Positions 23,883 to 32,446 of a stretch of DNA of 52,202 nucleotides are shown here, piece by piece (position 1 is the stretch's first letter; each line of letters starts with the position of its first letter). A program made the position numbers and the translations under genes. The stretch is from Megasphaera massiliensis (GTDB lineage Bacteria > Bacillota > Negativicutes > Veillonellales > Megasphaeraceae). A model generated the notes under the pieces. That model worked only from the letters and a program-made list of their open reading frames with translations, had not been told where the DNA came from and searched no databases. The stretch covers positions 1,073,408-1,125,609 of the forward strand of contig NZ_HF954537.1 in NCBI RefSeq assembly GCF_000455225.1, written 5' to 3'.

Positions 23883-23920
23883 GAAAACCATTGAAGCTGT
23901 CCCTTTAAGCAACAGATTAT

Positions 23921-23965
23921 CCCCCTGACATTGGACAAAAAATCCAAAGTTTAGGGGGATTTTTA
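23921..23965 (+). terminator. Terminator of fsr
   Basis: CCCCCT-N4-TTGGA pairs with TCCAA-N5-AGGGGG, followed by ATTTTT. Arms are closely related to the minus-strand terminator at 1-43. Confidence 0.85.
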
Positions 23966-23983
23966 TAGTATATGCCCTTTTAA

Positions 23984-24068
23984 GGCTAAGCTTCATGCAG
24001 CTCAACCGATACGTAAGCACCCGAGGAAACACACGGCGGATTCAGTCCGGCAACCTACGTACTTAGCC
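23984..24068. other. Possible structured element between two terminators
   Basis: Outer GGCTAAG/CTTAGCC (23984-23990, 24062-24068), two TACGTA words (24010-24015, 24056-24061) and a CGGA-TTCAG-TCCG hairpin (24037-24049). It lies between the fsr terminator and the HAD-gene terminator, in 261 bases without a gene. It matches no RNA family I recognise. Confidence 0.3.
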
Positions 24069-24082
24069 ATGCCGCTGCATAG

Positions 24083-24114
24083 AAAAACCACCGCAGCCTG
24101 TTTGCTGCAGTGGT
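24083..24114 (-). terminator. Terminator of HAD hydrolase gene
   Basis: 10-bp stem ACCACTGCAG/CTGCGGTGGT (one wobble) followed on the minus strand by TTTTT, about 30 bases past the stop. Confidence 0.85.
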
Positions 24115-24143
24115 TATGTCTAACTTTTTGGGGTATATCATTT

Positions 24144-24824
24144 TTAGCCGTTCATATGCGTCTTACCATAGTTTGGTTCCAGCCGGGCCGGTACTTCATC
24201 CAACCGTTGGCAGCATTGCCAAGCCAACTGCTGCACCTCTTCGGGAATCGTCACAAGGTCCGGGATCCATACGGACGGGATTCCTGCGGCATGAGCTGCC
24301 AGGATGCCGCTTTCTGAATCTTCCAGAACCAGGGCATCTTCCGGTGCAATGCCGGCCTTGTCACAAGCCATGAGAAAGATATCGGGTTCCGGTTTTCCAT
24401 GGGCTGCTTCTTCTCCGCTTTGGACGACGGTGAAGAAGGAATCGATAGCTGTCTTTTTCAGCAGATACTCAATGAGTTTCCGCGGTGACGACGAGGCAAC
24501 AGCACAGAGGATGCCCTGTTCTTTCGCGTATTCCAAGATATGGAGTAATCCCGGTTTCATAGGAATATCATGGGTGCGGTAGTACTCCAGCTGCAGTTCT
24601 ATCTTCTCCTTGCACACCCGGTCATAGGGATAAGTCGGCCCAAAGGCATTTTCACAGGTAGAGCGGACGCGCAGGTTGTCACGGCCCAACATGAGATCAA
24701 ATACATCACGTCCCATTTTGAATCCGTAACGGGCCGATACGTCCCGCCAACACTGATAGGAAATAATTTCCGTATCGAACATAGTTCCATCCAGGTCAAA
24801 CACAAACAGCTTTCGTCTATCCAT
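24144..24824 (-). CDS. HAD-superfamily phosphatase/phosphomutase, beta-PGM-like
   Basis: 226 residues. Motif I FDLDGTMFDTE (nucleophile and acid aspartates), motif II SSSP, motif III lysine in GKPEPD, motif IV LEDSESG, with a helical cap after motif I: subfamily I HAD like beta-phosphoglucomutase and sugar-phosphate phosphatases. It lies after ptsI and may be the end of the polyol PTS locus, removing toxic sugar phosphates (inference), though a large hairpin separates the two. GGAGG ribosome binding site. Confidence 0.88.
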   Translation of the reverse strand: MDRRKLFVFDLDGTMFDTEIISYQCWRDVSARYGFKMGRDVFDLMLGRDNLRVRSTCENAFGPTYPYDRVCKEKIELQLEYYRTHDIPMKPGLLHILEYAKEQGILCAVASSSPRKLIEYLLKKTAIDSFFTVVQSGEEAAHGKPEPDIFLMACDKAGIAPEDALVLEDSESGILAAHAAGIPSVWIPDLVTIPEEVQQLAWQCCQRLDEVPARLEPNYGKTHMNG

Positions 24825-24866
24825 ATATCCTCCTCAGCCACGATACCCTGGGGCATCGAAATTACG

Positions 24867-24910
24867 AAGAGCCTGTATACAATGAGTAATCTCACGTTGT
24901 ACAGACTCTT
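24867..24910. terminator. Long hairpin between ptsI and the HAD gene
   Basis: An AAGAGNCTGTA...ACAA stem continues through TGAG/CTCA to a TAAT tetraloop, about 20 bp in total with a bulge. The T-rich side (CTTTCTT) is on the plus strand, so for the minus-strand operon it may be a partial terminator or processing site. Confidence 0.5.
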
Positions 24911-24931
24911 TCTTACTGTACAATGGACAAT

Positions 24932-26563
24932 TTATTTTGTCAAATCAAGGGAACGTATTTTTTCACGCAGGCCCAGCACAGCCGATGGACTTACAGAAAG
25001 CTCATCGACACCCATGCGAAGAAACAGTTCTGTCAAGGTAAGATCTGCGCCTAATTCACCGCAGATACCAACCCAGATGCCAGCCTTATGGCCGTTTTGA
25101 ATGGTCTGTTCAATGAGACGCAGTACCGCCGGATGATGGGCATCAAAGAAGGAATCGAGTGTCGTCTGCTGACGGTCGATAGCCAGTGTGTACTGAGTCA
25201 GGTCATTGGAGCCGATGCTGAAGAAATCGACTTCCTTTGCCAGCTCGTCACTCATGACCGCTGCCGCCGGCGTTTCAATCATGATGCCCACTTCCATATG
25301 GCGATCATAGGGTAGTCCCTGTTCATCCAGTTCTGCCCGAACGTCTTGTAAAAGGGCCTTACAGCGCTTCACTTCATCTACCGAGATAATCATCGGGAAC
25401 ATGATGGCAATTTTTCCGAAGGCGGACGCCCGGCAGAGGGCTCGGAGCTGAGTTTTAAAGAGATTAGGCCGTGTCAGACAGATGCGGATGGCCCGCATGC
25501 CCATGGCCGGGTTTTCTTCCGGCGCCAAGTTAAAATAATCCACCTTTTTATCAGCGCCAATATCGAGCGTCCGGATGACAACCGTTTTGCCCTCCAAGGT
25601 CCGGGCTGTCTTTTTGTAGGCTTCGAATTGTTCTTCTTCCGTCGGATAATCCTTGCGGCCGAGATAGAGAAATTCGCTACGGAACAGCCCGATGCCTTCC
25701 GCATCATTTTGGAGCACTTGCGGCAGGTTTTCCGTATTGCCGATATTGGCAAAGACATTGATTTTTTTGCCATCAAGGGTCACCGATTCAAGTCCCCGTA
25801 CTTGTTCTAATTTAGCATGCCGTTCGTCTTCTTCAGCCTTCTTCGCCTTCATCTTTTCCAGGGTGTCGTCATCGGGATCGATATAAACCATGCCCGTAGT
25901 CCCGTCGATGATTGCCAACATGCCGTCTACGTCCTGATGAAGCTGTGTTCCCGTGCCTACGACAGAAGCAATACCCAGTGTACGGGCCAGGATAGCCGTA
26001 TGCGAGCTCGTGCTTCCGCCGGAGGTGACGAAGCCAATAAGCTTATCCGTATCGAGCTGGAGCGTTTCGCTCGGTACGAGGTCATCGGCTGCAATAATGA
26101 CTTCACCATACTTACTGAAATCGACGCCCTGACCGCCGCACAATTCCATCTGCACGCGACGGGAAATATCGAGGACATCGGCCGCACGGCCCTGCATGTA
26201 GGCATCCTCCATAGATCGGAACATTTCGGCAAACAACCGGGCCGTCTGTTCTACCGCAGCTTCGGCATTCATATTTTTATCCTGAATCAGTCCTTCAATG
26301 GATTCGATATAGTCGTCATCTTCCAGCATCATTTGATGGACTTCAAAGACGGCAGCCTGCTCTTCGCCTACCTTTTGAACGGCCTTATCATAGAGCATGC
26401 GCAGTTGTTCCACAGCCTTTTCTCTAGCTCCATGAAAGCGTTTGACTTCGTCTTCAACACTTTCTATTTCATGGACAGCTGTAGATATCGTGTTTCGATG
26501 AAAAAGTGCCAGCGGTCCAATGGTGATGCCGCGAAAGACGCTTTTCCCCATTAACGTAATCAT
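24932..26563 (-). CDS. ptsI: PTS Enzyme I (phosphoenolpyruvate-protein phosphotransferase)
   Basis: 543 residues, slightly short of the usual 570. The phosphorylated histidine is His188 in GGSTSSHTAILARTLG. The C-terminal PEP-binding barrel has RTLDIGADK, ENPAMGMRAIR and a late ICGELGAD. EI takes phosphate from PEP and passes it to HPr. It lies inside a polyol PTS locus after pfkA; no ptsH is in the window. AGGAGG ribosome binding site. Confidence 0.96.
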   Translation of the reverse strand: MITLMGKSVFRGITIGPLALFHRNTISTAVHEIESVEDEVKRFHGAREKAVEQLRMLYDKAVQKVGEEQAAVFEVHQMMLEDDDYIESIEGLIQDKNMNAEAAVEQTARLFAEMFRSMEDAYMQGRAADVLDISRRVQMELCGGQGVDFSKYGEVIIAADDLVPSETLQLDTDKLIGFVTSGGSTSSHTAILARTLGIASVVGTGTQLHQDVDGMLAIIDGTTGMVYIDPDDDTLEKMKAKKAEEDERHAKLEQVRGLESVTLDGKKINVFANIGNTENLPQVLQNDAEGIGLFRSEFLYLGRKDYPTEEEQFEAYKKTARTLEGKTVVIRTLDIGADKKVDYFNLAPEENPAMGMRAIRICLTRPNLFKTQLRALCRASAFGKIAIMFPMIISVDEVKRCKALLQDVRAELDEQGLPYDRHMEVGIMIETPAAAVMSDELAKEVDFFSIGSNDLTQYTLAIDRQQTTLDSFFDAHHPAVLRLIEQTIQNGHKAGIWVGICGELGADLTLTELFLRMGVDELSVSPSAVLGLREKIRSLDLTK

Positions 26564-26591
26564 ACGAAATTACCTCCTCCAAGGGGTACAT

Positions 26592-26629
26592 AAAAAGAAG
26601 AGGAGACCTATACAACAAGGCTCCTCTTG
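26592..26629 (-). terminator. Terminator between pfkA and ptsI
   Basis: AAGAGGAG-C/A-CCT stem (26598-26609 with 26618-26628) followed on the minus strand by CTTTTTATG. A second palindromic stem around AAGAAGGG (26645-26682) directly follows the pfkA stop. ptsI may thus be partly uncoupled from pfkA. Confidence 0.65.
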
Positions 26630-26687
26630 TTCGTTACTTTGAGAGGTTTGCCTTAAAAGAAGGGCCCCTTCTTAGTAAACCTTCCTA

Positions 26688-27653
26688 TTACATTCCCAGT
26701 GCATGGACCAATTCATATTCGTTTTCATCGATACCGAACTGAAATTGGCCAGCTTCCTCATAAGGCGTGGCAACGATGTTGTCGTGGATAAGACCGACGA
26801 CGGCCCCCGTACCGCCAGACAGCAGATATTCTACAGCCTTCTGTCCAAAAAGGCTGGCCATCTTCGCATCGCGGGCACTCGGTGCGCCTCCGCGCTGGAG
26901 ATAGCCCAAAACGGTCAGGCTGGGATTCATTTCCGGATGATGCGCCTTCATATACTGAAGGACCTCGGCTCCGCTCACAGCGCCTTCCGCCGTAATGATG
27001 ATGCTGTTCTTTTTCCACTGCTTATGAGATGCTTCCAGATGGTGGGACACTTCTTCCATGGACATCTTCTTTTCCGGTATCAAGACGATTTCAGCCCCAC
27101 AGGACAGTCCCGATTCCAAGGCGATGAAGCCTGCATGGCGCCCCATGACTTCGATGATGGCCACGCGGTCATGAGAAACAGCCGTATCCCGGATTCGGTT
27201 CACTGCCTCTAATACGGTGTTGACAGCCGTATCATAGCCCAAGGTATATTGCGTTCCTGCCATATCGTTATCGATAGTGCCGGGAATCGTAACCGTCGGC
27301 AGCCCCATTTCACTCAGCTTTTCAGCGCCTTTCATGGAGCCGTTGCCGCCGATGACGACAAGGGCATCGATGTGATTCTGCACGAGCCAGTTATAGCCTT
27401 TCAGCCGCCCTTCTTGGGTCATGAATTCTTCAGAACGAGACGTCCGTAAATGCGTACCGCCGCGATGGATGATACCGCCTACAGAGCGACGATTCAAAGC
27501 CAAGCTTTCGCCGTGGATCAAGCCTTCATAGCCACGCTGTATGCCTTCCACCGTCAGGCCCTTATAGATGGCATACCGAGTCACGCTGCGGATGGCAGCA
27601 TTCATGCTGGGAGAATCGCCGCCGCTTGTTAATACTCCAATTTTATTAATCAC
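26688..27653 (-). CDS. pfkA: 6-phosphofructokinase, PfkA type
   Basis: 321 residues, GTG start at 27653 with an AAAGGA site. GGDSPSMN at 11-18 (nucleotide loop), PGTIDND at 125-130 with the catalytic aspartate, MGRHAGF substrate loop. At the phosphate loop the sequence is GGNGS (102-106): Asn104 replaces the magnesium-binding Asp103 of E. coli PFK, while the next residue is glycine, as in ATP-dependent enzymes. It converts fructose-6-phosphate to the bisphosphate, draining transketolase/transaldolase products in this locus. Confidence 0.93.
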   Translation of the reverse strand: MINKIGVLTSGGDSPSMNAAIRSVTRYAIYKGLTVEGIQRGYEGLIHGESLALNRRSVGGIIHRGGTHLRTSRSEEFMTQEGRLKGYNWLVQNHIDALVVIGGNGSMKGAEKLSEMGLPTVTIPGTIDNDMAGTQYTLGYDTAVNTVLEAVNRIRDTAVSHDRVAIIEVMGRHAGFIALESGLSCGAEIVLIPEKKMSMEEVSHHLEASHKQWKKNSIIITAEGAVSGAEVLQYMKAHHPEMNPSLTVLGYLQRGGAPSARDAKMASLFGQKAVEYLLSGGTGAVVGLIHDNIVATPYEEAGQFQFGIDENEYELVHALGM

Positions 27654-27667
27654 TGTCGTCAGATCCT

Positions 27668-28105
27668 TTACGTATCCATTTCCTTAACCATATTGAGCCG
27701 TTCTGCATGACGGCCGCCGTCGAAGCCGGTCGTGAGGAAAAGACGGACGATTTCGATGGCCAGTCCCGGACCGATGACACGACCGCCCATGGTGAGAATG
27801 TTGGCATCGTTGTGGCGCCGGCAGTATTCTGCAGAAAACATGTCGTGGCAAAGAGCCGCCCGGATTCCATGAACCTTGTTGGCTGCAATACCGATACCGA
27901 TGCCCGTTCCGCAAAGGAGGATACCTCTGTCGTATTCACCGGCGGCTACGGCTTCGGCTACTTTTTTTGCAATGACCGGATAGTCGCACCGTTCCGACGT
28001 GTGGGTACCTGCATCGGTATAGGCAATACCTTCTTTATCTAAATACTCTATAATTGATTTTTTTAATTCAAAACCGCCATGGTCGCTGCCAATGATGAGT
28101 TTCAC
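27668..28105 (-). CDS. rpiB: Ribose-5-phosphate isomerase B (RpiB/LacAB family)
   Basis: 145 residues from the GTG at 28105, preceded by AGGAGG at nine bases; the upstream ATG is rejected. KLIIGSDHGGFELK and GILLCGTGIGIGIAANK are the family signature, with the active cysteine in LLCGTG. It interconverts ribose- and ribulose-5-phosphate. LacA/LacB galactose-6-phosphate isomerase is the alternative, but it needs two subunits and a tagatose pathway that are not present. It lies between split transketolase and pfkA. Confidence 0.92.
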   Translation of the reverse strand: MKLIIGSDHGGFELKKSIIEYLDKEGIAYTDAGTHTSERCDYPVIAKKVAEAVAAGEYDRGILLCGTGIGIGIAANKVHGIRAALCHDMFSAEYCRRHNDANILTMGGRVIGPGLAIEIVRLFLTTGFDGGRHAERLNMVKEMDT

Positions 28106-28141
28106 CGCTATCTGCCTCCTAATCACATACGTAGTATTAAC

Positions 28142-29062
28142 TTATTTCGTTTCAGCCGCTTTTACGATGGCCGCTGCTGTAAGGCCATATTTTTCTAATA
28201 ATTCTGCCGGTTTACCGGACTGGCCAAAGCAATCGTCAACGCCGATAAAGTCCTGCTTGACCGGGCAATGGCGTACTAATACTTCACTGACAGCCGATCC
28301 CAGTCCACCGATGACGCTGTGTTCTTCGCAGGTAACGATATGGCCTGTCATCTTAGCCGTTTCTATGACGAGTTCTTCATCCAAGGGTTTCAGCGTATGG
28401 ATGTTGATGACCCGGGCATGGATTCCCTTGGCTTCCAAGGCATCTGCAGCTTCCAACGCTTTAGCAGCCATGATGCCCGTCGCGATGATGCCGACGTCAC
28501 TGCCTTCACGTAAAATTTCGCCTTTCCCCCACTGGAATTGATAGGAATCATCGTGGATATCAGGCACTTCGGCACGGCCGAGACGAATGTATACAGGGCC
28601 TTCATAGTCGACAGCGGCTTTCAAGGCTTCCTGCGCTTCTTTCGCATCGGCCGGATTGATGACAGTCATATTGGGCAGGCTGCGCATGAGTGAAAGGTCT
28701 TCAATCGCCTGATGGCTGCCACCGTCTTCACCGACGGTAAGGCCGGCATGGGTTGCAGCAATCTTAACATTTAACTTAGGATAGCAAATAGAATTGCGGA
28801 TCTGTTCAAAGGCACGGCCCGTTGCAAAGATAGCAAAAGTGCTGGCAATGGGAATCTTGCCGGCTGTCGCTAGTCCTGCTGCCGTCCCCATCATATCCGC
28901 TTCAGAAATGCCCATATTGAAATAGCGTTCTGGAGCTGCCTTCTTAAACGAAGCTGATTTCGTCGCATTCCCTAAGTCCGCGTCCAATACGACGACGCGG
29001 GGATTTTTATATAATTCAGTTTCCAGCAGCTTCCCATAGGCTGCCCGAGTTGCCATAGCCAT
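28142..29062 (-). CDS. Transketolase, C-terminal subunit
   Basis: 306 residues from the ATG at 29062, overlapping the stop of the N-terminal subunit by one base (TAATG). It contains the pyrimidine-binding domain with the GISEADMMGTAAGLA stretch (catalytic glutamate that activates thiamine) and the C-terminal ILIxTG-type domain. With the next gene it makes a two-chain transketolase, which moves two-carbon units from xylulose-5-phosphate. Confidence 0.93.
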   Translation of the reverse strand: MAMATRAAYGKLLETELYKNPRVVVLDADLGNATKSASFKKAAPERYFNMGISEADMMGTAAGLATAGKIPIASTFAIFATGRAFEQIRNSICYPKLNVKIAATHAGLTVGEDGGSHQAIEDLSLMRSLPNMTVINPADAKEAQEALKAAVDYEGPVYIRLGRAEVPDIHDDSYQFQWGKGEILREGSDVGIIATGIMAAKALEAADALEAKGIHARVINIHTLKPLDEELVIETAKMTGHIVTCEEHSVIGGLGSAVSEVLVRHCPVKQDFIGVDDCFGQSGKPAELLEKYGLTAAAIVKAAETK

Positions 29063-29904
29063 TACGCTTCGCCTCCTTCTCCCAGTTCTTTCAGAGCCTG
29101 GGCGCACTGTTCCGGTGATGGAGCCTTGCCGTGCCATCCCACTTGATTTTCCATGAACGAAACGCCTTTGCCCTTGACGCTGTGGCTGATGACAGCCGTC
29201 GGTTTATCCTTGACGCTCTTGCCGGCAGCAATAGCTCCGCGGATTGCCTCGTAATCATGACCGTTAATTTCGATGACATTCCAGCCAAAGGCCTTAAATT
29301 TGTCACTGACAGGATTGACGGTCATGACTTCGTCGTTGGTACCATCGATCTGAAGTCCGTTGCAGTCGACGAAAAGCATGACATTGTCGAGATGATAATG
29401 GGCTGCGCTCATGGCAGCTTCCCAAATCTGACCTTCCTGGATTTCACCGTCGCCGGCAATGACATAGACCTGCCATGGGGCCTTATCCAGTTTTGCTGCC
29501 AGTGCCATTCCGTTAGCTGCTGAAAGGCCTTGCCCCAGCGATCCTGTTGACATGTCGACGCCAGGAACCTTTTTCATATCCGGGTGGCCCTGCAGCATGG
29601 CACCGGTCTTACGAAGCTTCCAGAGCTCTTCTTCGGCAAAATAGCCGCGTGCCTGGAGCGCTGCATACAACGCCGGTGCTGCATGGCCCTTGGAGAGGAC
29701 GAAGCGGTCGCGGTCCGCCATTTTCGGCTGTGCCGGATCGATATGCATCGTTTCAAAATAGAGGACGTTCAAAATATCGATGATGGAAAGGGATCCGCCG
29801 GGATGACCGGATCCGGCCTCGGTCAGCATGCGCACGATGTTGCGGCGCAACTGACGAGCGCGTTTTTCCGTTTCCATTTTCACGGTATTGCAATCTATGT
29901 TCAT
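29062..29904 (-). CDS. Transketolase, N-terminal subunit
   Basis: 280 residues. It contains the thiamine-diphosphate/Mg binding motif GDGEIQEGQIWEA, followed by the usual DNxxLQIDG segment, and an early GHPGGSLS. It binds the diphosphate half of ThDP. A GC-rich hairpin (29938-29961) lies just upstream. Confidence 0.94.
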   Translation of the reverse strand: MNIDCNTVKMETEKRARQLRRNIVRMLTEAGSGHPGGSLSIIDILNVLYFETMHIDPAQPKMADRDRFVLSKGHAAPALYAALQARGYFAEEELWKLRKTGAMLQGHPDMKKVPGVDMSTGSLGQGLSAANGMALAAKLDKAPWQVYVIAGDGEIQEGQIWEAAMSAAHYHLDNVMLFVDCNGLQIDGTNDEVMTVNPVSDKFKAFGWNVIEINGHDYEAIRGAIAAGKSVKDKPTAVISHSVKGKGVSFMENQVGWHGKAPSPEQCAQALKELGEGGEA

Positions 29905-29937
29905 ACGAAAACCTCCTGAATGGGATATTACGTCATA

Positions 29938-29961
29938 ACACGCCGGCCCAGACCGGCGTGT
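29938..29961 (-). repeat. GC-rich hairpin between dehydrogenase and transketolase genes
   Basis: Perfect 9-bp stem ACACGCCGG/CCGGCGTGT, 6-base loop, no T run after it on the minus strand. It is more likely an mRNA-stability or processing element than a terminator. Confidence 0.55.
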
Positions 29962-29980
29962 CTACGACTACTTTTTTCTA

Positions 29981-31018
29981 TTAGCCAATCGGATGCATGA
30001 CGATTTTTGTGGCTTCGCCGCTCTTCAGCATTTGATAGGCTTTATCCCATTCGTCGATACCTACTTCATGGGTAATCATCTTATCAGCGTTGATTTTGCC
30101 TTCGCTCATGAGCTGCAGCGTCGGTTCCCAATCGTGCGTATTCTGGCTGCGGCTTCCGTATACGACCAATTCTTTTTGAATGATCTTGGAGAAGTCTACG
30201 GGTACTTCGTCTTTGGCAAATAAGCCAATCTGTACGTACTGCCCTTTCTTACGGAGCAAATCCATGCCGGACTGCATGGAGGGAACGGCACCGGTGCAGT
30301 CATAGCAGACATCAGCGCCATAACCGTTGGTCAGTTCATTGACAAGAGCTTTGACGTCATCTTTCTGTACATCGACGATGTATTCTACGCCAAATTTTTC
30401 CTTGGCAATCTTCAAACGGCCCATATCTGAAGTAAGGCCGGTCATGATGACACGGCCGCCGCGGGCCATGACGACTTGTGCCGTCAAGAGACCGATCGGC
30501 CCGGGACCCAGGACGAGGACGATATCTCCCGGTTTTATATCGGCTTTATGTACGCCATGGTAAGCGCAGCAGGCAGCTTCCGTAATCGAGGCCTGACGAG
30601 TGGTTACATTTTCCGGCAGGATGTGGCAGCTCTGGGCACGGGCCAGGATATACTGTGCCATGGCACCGTCCTGCTGTGTCCCAAGGCCTTTGCGGTGAGA
30701 ACAAAGGTTGTATTCGCCAGCCTGGCAATATTCGCAGGTACCGCAGACTTCAAAGGTCGTTTCACTGGTAACCCGGTCGCCTACCTTGACGTTGGTCACG
30801 CCGGGGCCTACTTCTGCAACGACGCCGGCAAATTCGTGACCGATAGTGAGGCCTTTGGCGTTGACGTTGTAGTGACCTTCATACGTGTGAATATCACTGC
30901 CGCAAATGCCGATATATTCTACCTTAATTTTTACCTGGCCTTCGCCGGGATTCGGTTCCGGTTTATCGATAACAGCCCAATTACCTGCGCCTTCTTGCAT
31001 CTTAACGAGTGCTTTCAT
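29981..31018 (-). CDS. Zinc-dependent polyol dehydrogenase (MDR family)
   Basis: 345 residues. Medium-chain dehydrogenase: catalytic zinc ligands in GICGSDIH and GHEFAG, four structural-zinc cysteines in the CGTCEYCQAGEYNLC segment, and the Rossmann motif GPGPIGLL. Closest to sorbitol, xylitol and galactitol-1-phosphate dehydrogenases. In this locus it would oxidise the polyol phosphate delivered by the PTS to a ketose phosphate with NAD. The exact substrate is inferred. TAGGAGG ribosome binding site. Confidence 0.92.
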   Translation of the reverse strand: MKALVKMQEGAGNWAVIDKPEPNPGEGQVKIKVEYIGICGSDIHTYEGHYNVNAKGLTIGHEFAGVVAEVGPGVTNVKVGDRVTSETTFEVCGTCEYCQAGEYNLCSHRKGLGTQQDGAMAQYILARAQSCHILPENVTTRQASITEAACCAYHGVHKADIKPGDIVLVLGPGPIGLLTAQVVMARGGRVIMTGLTSDMGRLKIAKEKFGVEYIVDVQKDDVKALVNELTNGYGADVCYDCTGAVPSMQSGMDLLRKKGQYVQIGLFAKDEVPVDFSKIIQKELVVYGSRSQNTHDWEPTLQLMSEGKINADKMITHEVGIDEWDKAYQMLKSGEATKIVMHPIG

Positions 31019-31093
31019 GATAACTACCTCCTATAAAAATACACTTTTATGAATTTAAATTCTAATTTTAGTGGAAAATATCTTAAAAATAGT

Positions 31094-31130
31094 CAAAAAA
31101 ATAGATGCAGGGCGGTTTTACGCCCTGCAC
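31094..31130 (-). terminator. Terminator after the IIC gene
   Basis: 9-bp stem TGCAGGGCG/CGCCCTGCA with a 6-base loop, then TCTATTTTTTT on the minus strand. It would give higher levels of transporter than enzyme transcripts, or mark a separate unit starting at the dehydrogenase. Confidence 0.75.
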
Positions 31131-31140
31131 GGGCATATAA

Positions 31141-32415
31141 TTATGCAAACAATGCAAAGATCTGGAAGATGATGAAGTTGACGAAGTTACCTGCCTGGTC
31201 AATGGAAGAAATGAGAGCGGCGCCGTCAGGCATCTTAAACTGTGCCATGAGGCCCATGGACGTCTGGAATTCAGCCATAAACGAAGCAATGAGTAAGGAT
31301 ATGCTGATAACAACGACGCCGGCGATGACGGAGTGAATGATGTTGCCGCGGGCTGCAGCTACGATCATCGCAACGAAGAAGGGAATGGTCGCCAAGTCGC
31401 CAAAGGGCAGTACGATGTTTCCGGGAAGGATGACCGCCATTAACAAGGTAAGCGGGACGAGAATCAGGGCCGTTGCGATAACAGCAGGATGGCCGGTCGT
31501 AACCGCTGCGTCGAGACCGATGTAAATCTTAGCATTTTCCGAGTCTTCGCCAAAGCGTTTCTGTAAAAATTCACGAGCCCCTTCCGAGATGGGAATCAAG
31601 CCTTCCATAAGAAGCTTAACCATACGCGGCATGAGAACCATGACGCCGGCCATAGCCATGCCGACCTGGATGATTTTACCGGGATTATAGCCGGCAAGCG
31701 CACCGATGATGATACCTAAGAACAAGCCCATGAAAATCGGTTCGCCGAAGATACCGAAGCGTTTCTGAATAGAAGCCGGGTCCGCTTTGAGGTCTTTGAT
31801 GAAAGGAATCTTCTGGATAAGCCAGATAAGCGGAACGCCGAGGGTGGCATAGGAAGCTGCCGAACCGGTCGGAACGGAAATCCCTTCGAGGCCGAAGTAT
31901 GTTTCCATATACGGTGCCGTCCAGTCAGCAATTTTCAAGATGGCGATTTCGAAGAGAACAGCGGCAAGGATAGCCATGATGAAGCTGTTCGACAAGGCAT
32001 AAACGCAAGCACCGCAGAAAGTGAAGTGCCAGTAGTTCCAAATATCGACGTCCATCGTCTTCGTCGTCTTGGTGACGAGCATGACGAAGTTTACTAACAA
32101 GCCGATTGGGAGAATCGCCGCTGCAATCGGCGATGCCCAAGCAATACTTGCCGATCCCGGCCAACCGACATCGATAGCCGTCAGCTGGATGCCGAAATTG
32201 GCAACCATAGCCTGTGCTGCCGGTCCCAAGTTATCAACTAACAAGGCGACAACTAAATTGATTCCTACAAAACCAACGCCGATAGTCAGGCCGGAGCGGA
32301 AGGATTCTGCCGGTTTAACACGGAACAGTAAGCCGATGAAGAAAATGAATACTGGTAAAATAACGGTAGGCCCAAGAGCTAAGAATGCTTGTACCATGGG
32401 TGTTAATTGTTCCAT
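31141..32415 (-). CDS. PTS galactitol-family transporter, IIC subunit
   Basis: 424 residues with about ten hydrophobic segments. It resembles GatC/EIIC-Gat, the membrane channel that imports polyols with phosphorylation. The long cytoplasmic-type loop has the RFGIFGEPIFMGL segment and the end carries hydrophobic helices. It follows IIB by 31 bp. The family includes galactitol and pentitol (arabitol, ribitol) transporters. Downstream enzymes favour a pentitol. Confidence 0.92.
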   Translation of the reverse strand: MEQLTPMVQAFLALGPTVILPVFIFFIGLLFRVKPAESFRSGLTIGVGFVGINLVVALLVDNLGPAAQAMVANFGIQLTAIDVGWPGSASIAWASPIAAAILPIGLLVNFVMLVTKTTKTMDVDIWNYWHFTFCGACVYALSNSFIMAILAAVLFEIAILKIADWTAPYMETYFGLEGISVPTGSAASYATLGVPLIWLIQKIPFIKDLKADPASIQKRFGIFGEPIFMGLFLGIIIGALAGYNPGKIIQVGMAMAGVMVLMPRMVKLLMEGLIPISEGAREFLQKRFGEDSENAKIYIGLDAAVTTGHPAVIATALILVPLTLLMAVILPGNIVLPFGDLATIPFFVAMIVAAARGNIIHSVIAGVVVISISLLIASFMAEFQTSMGLMAQFKMPDGAALISSIDQAGNFVNFIIFQIFALFA

Positions 32416-32446
32416 TTTATGAAACCGCCTTTATAAGACACCTCTA

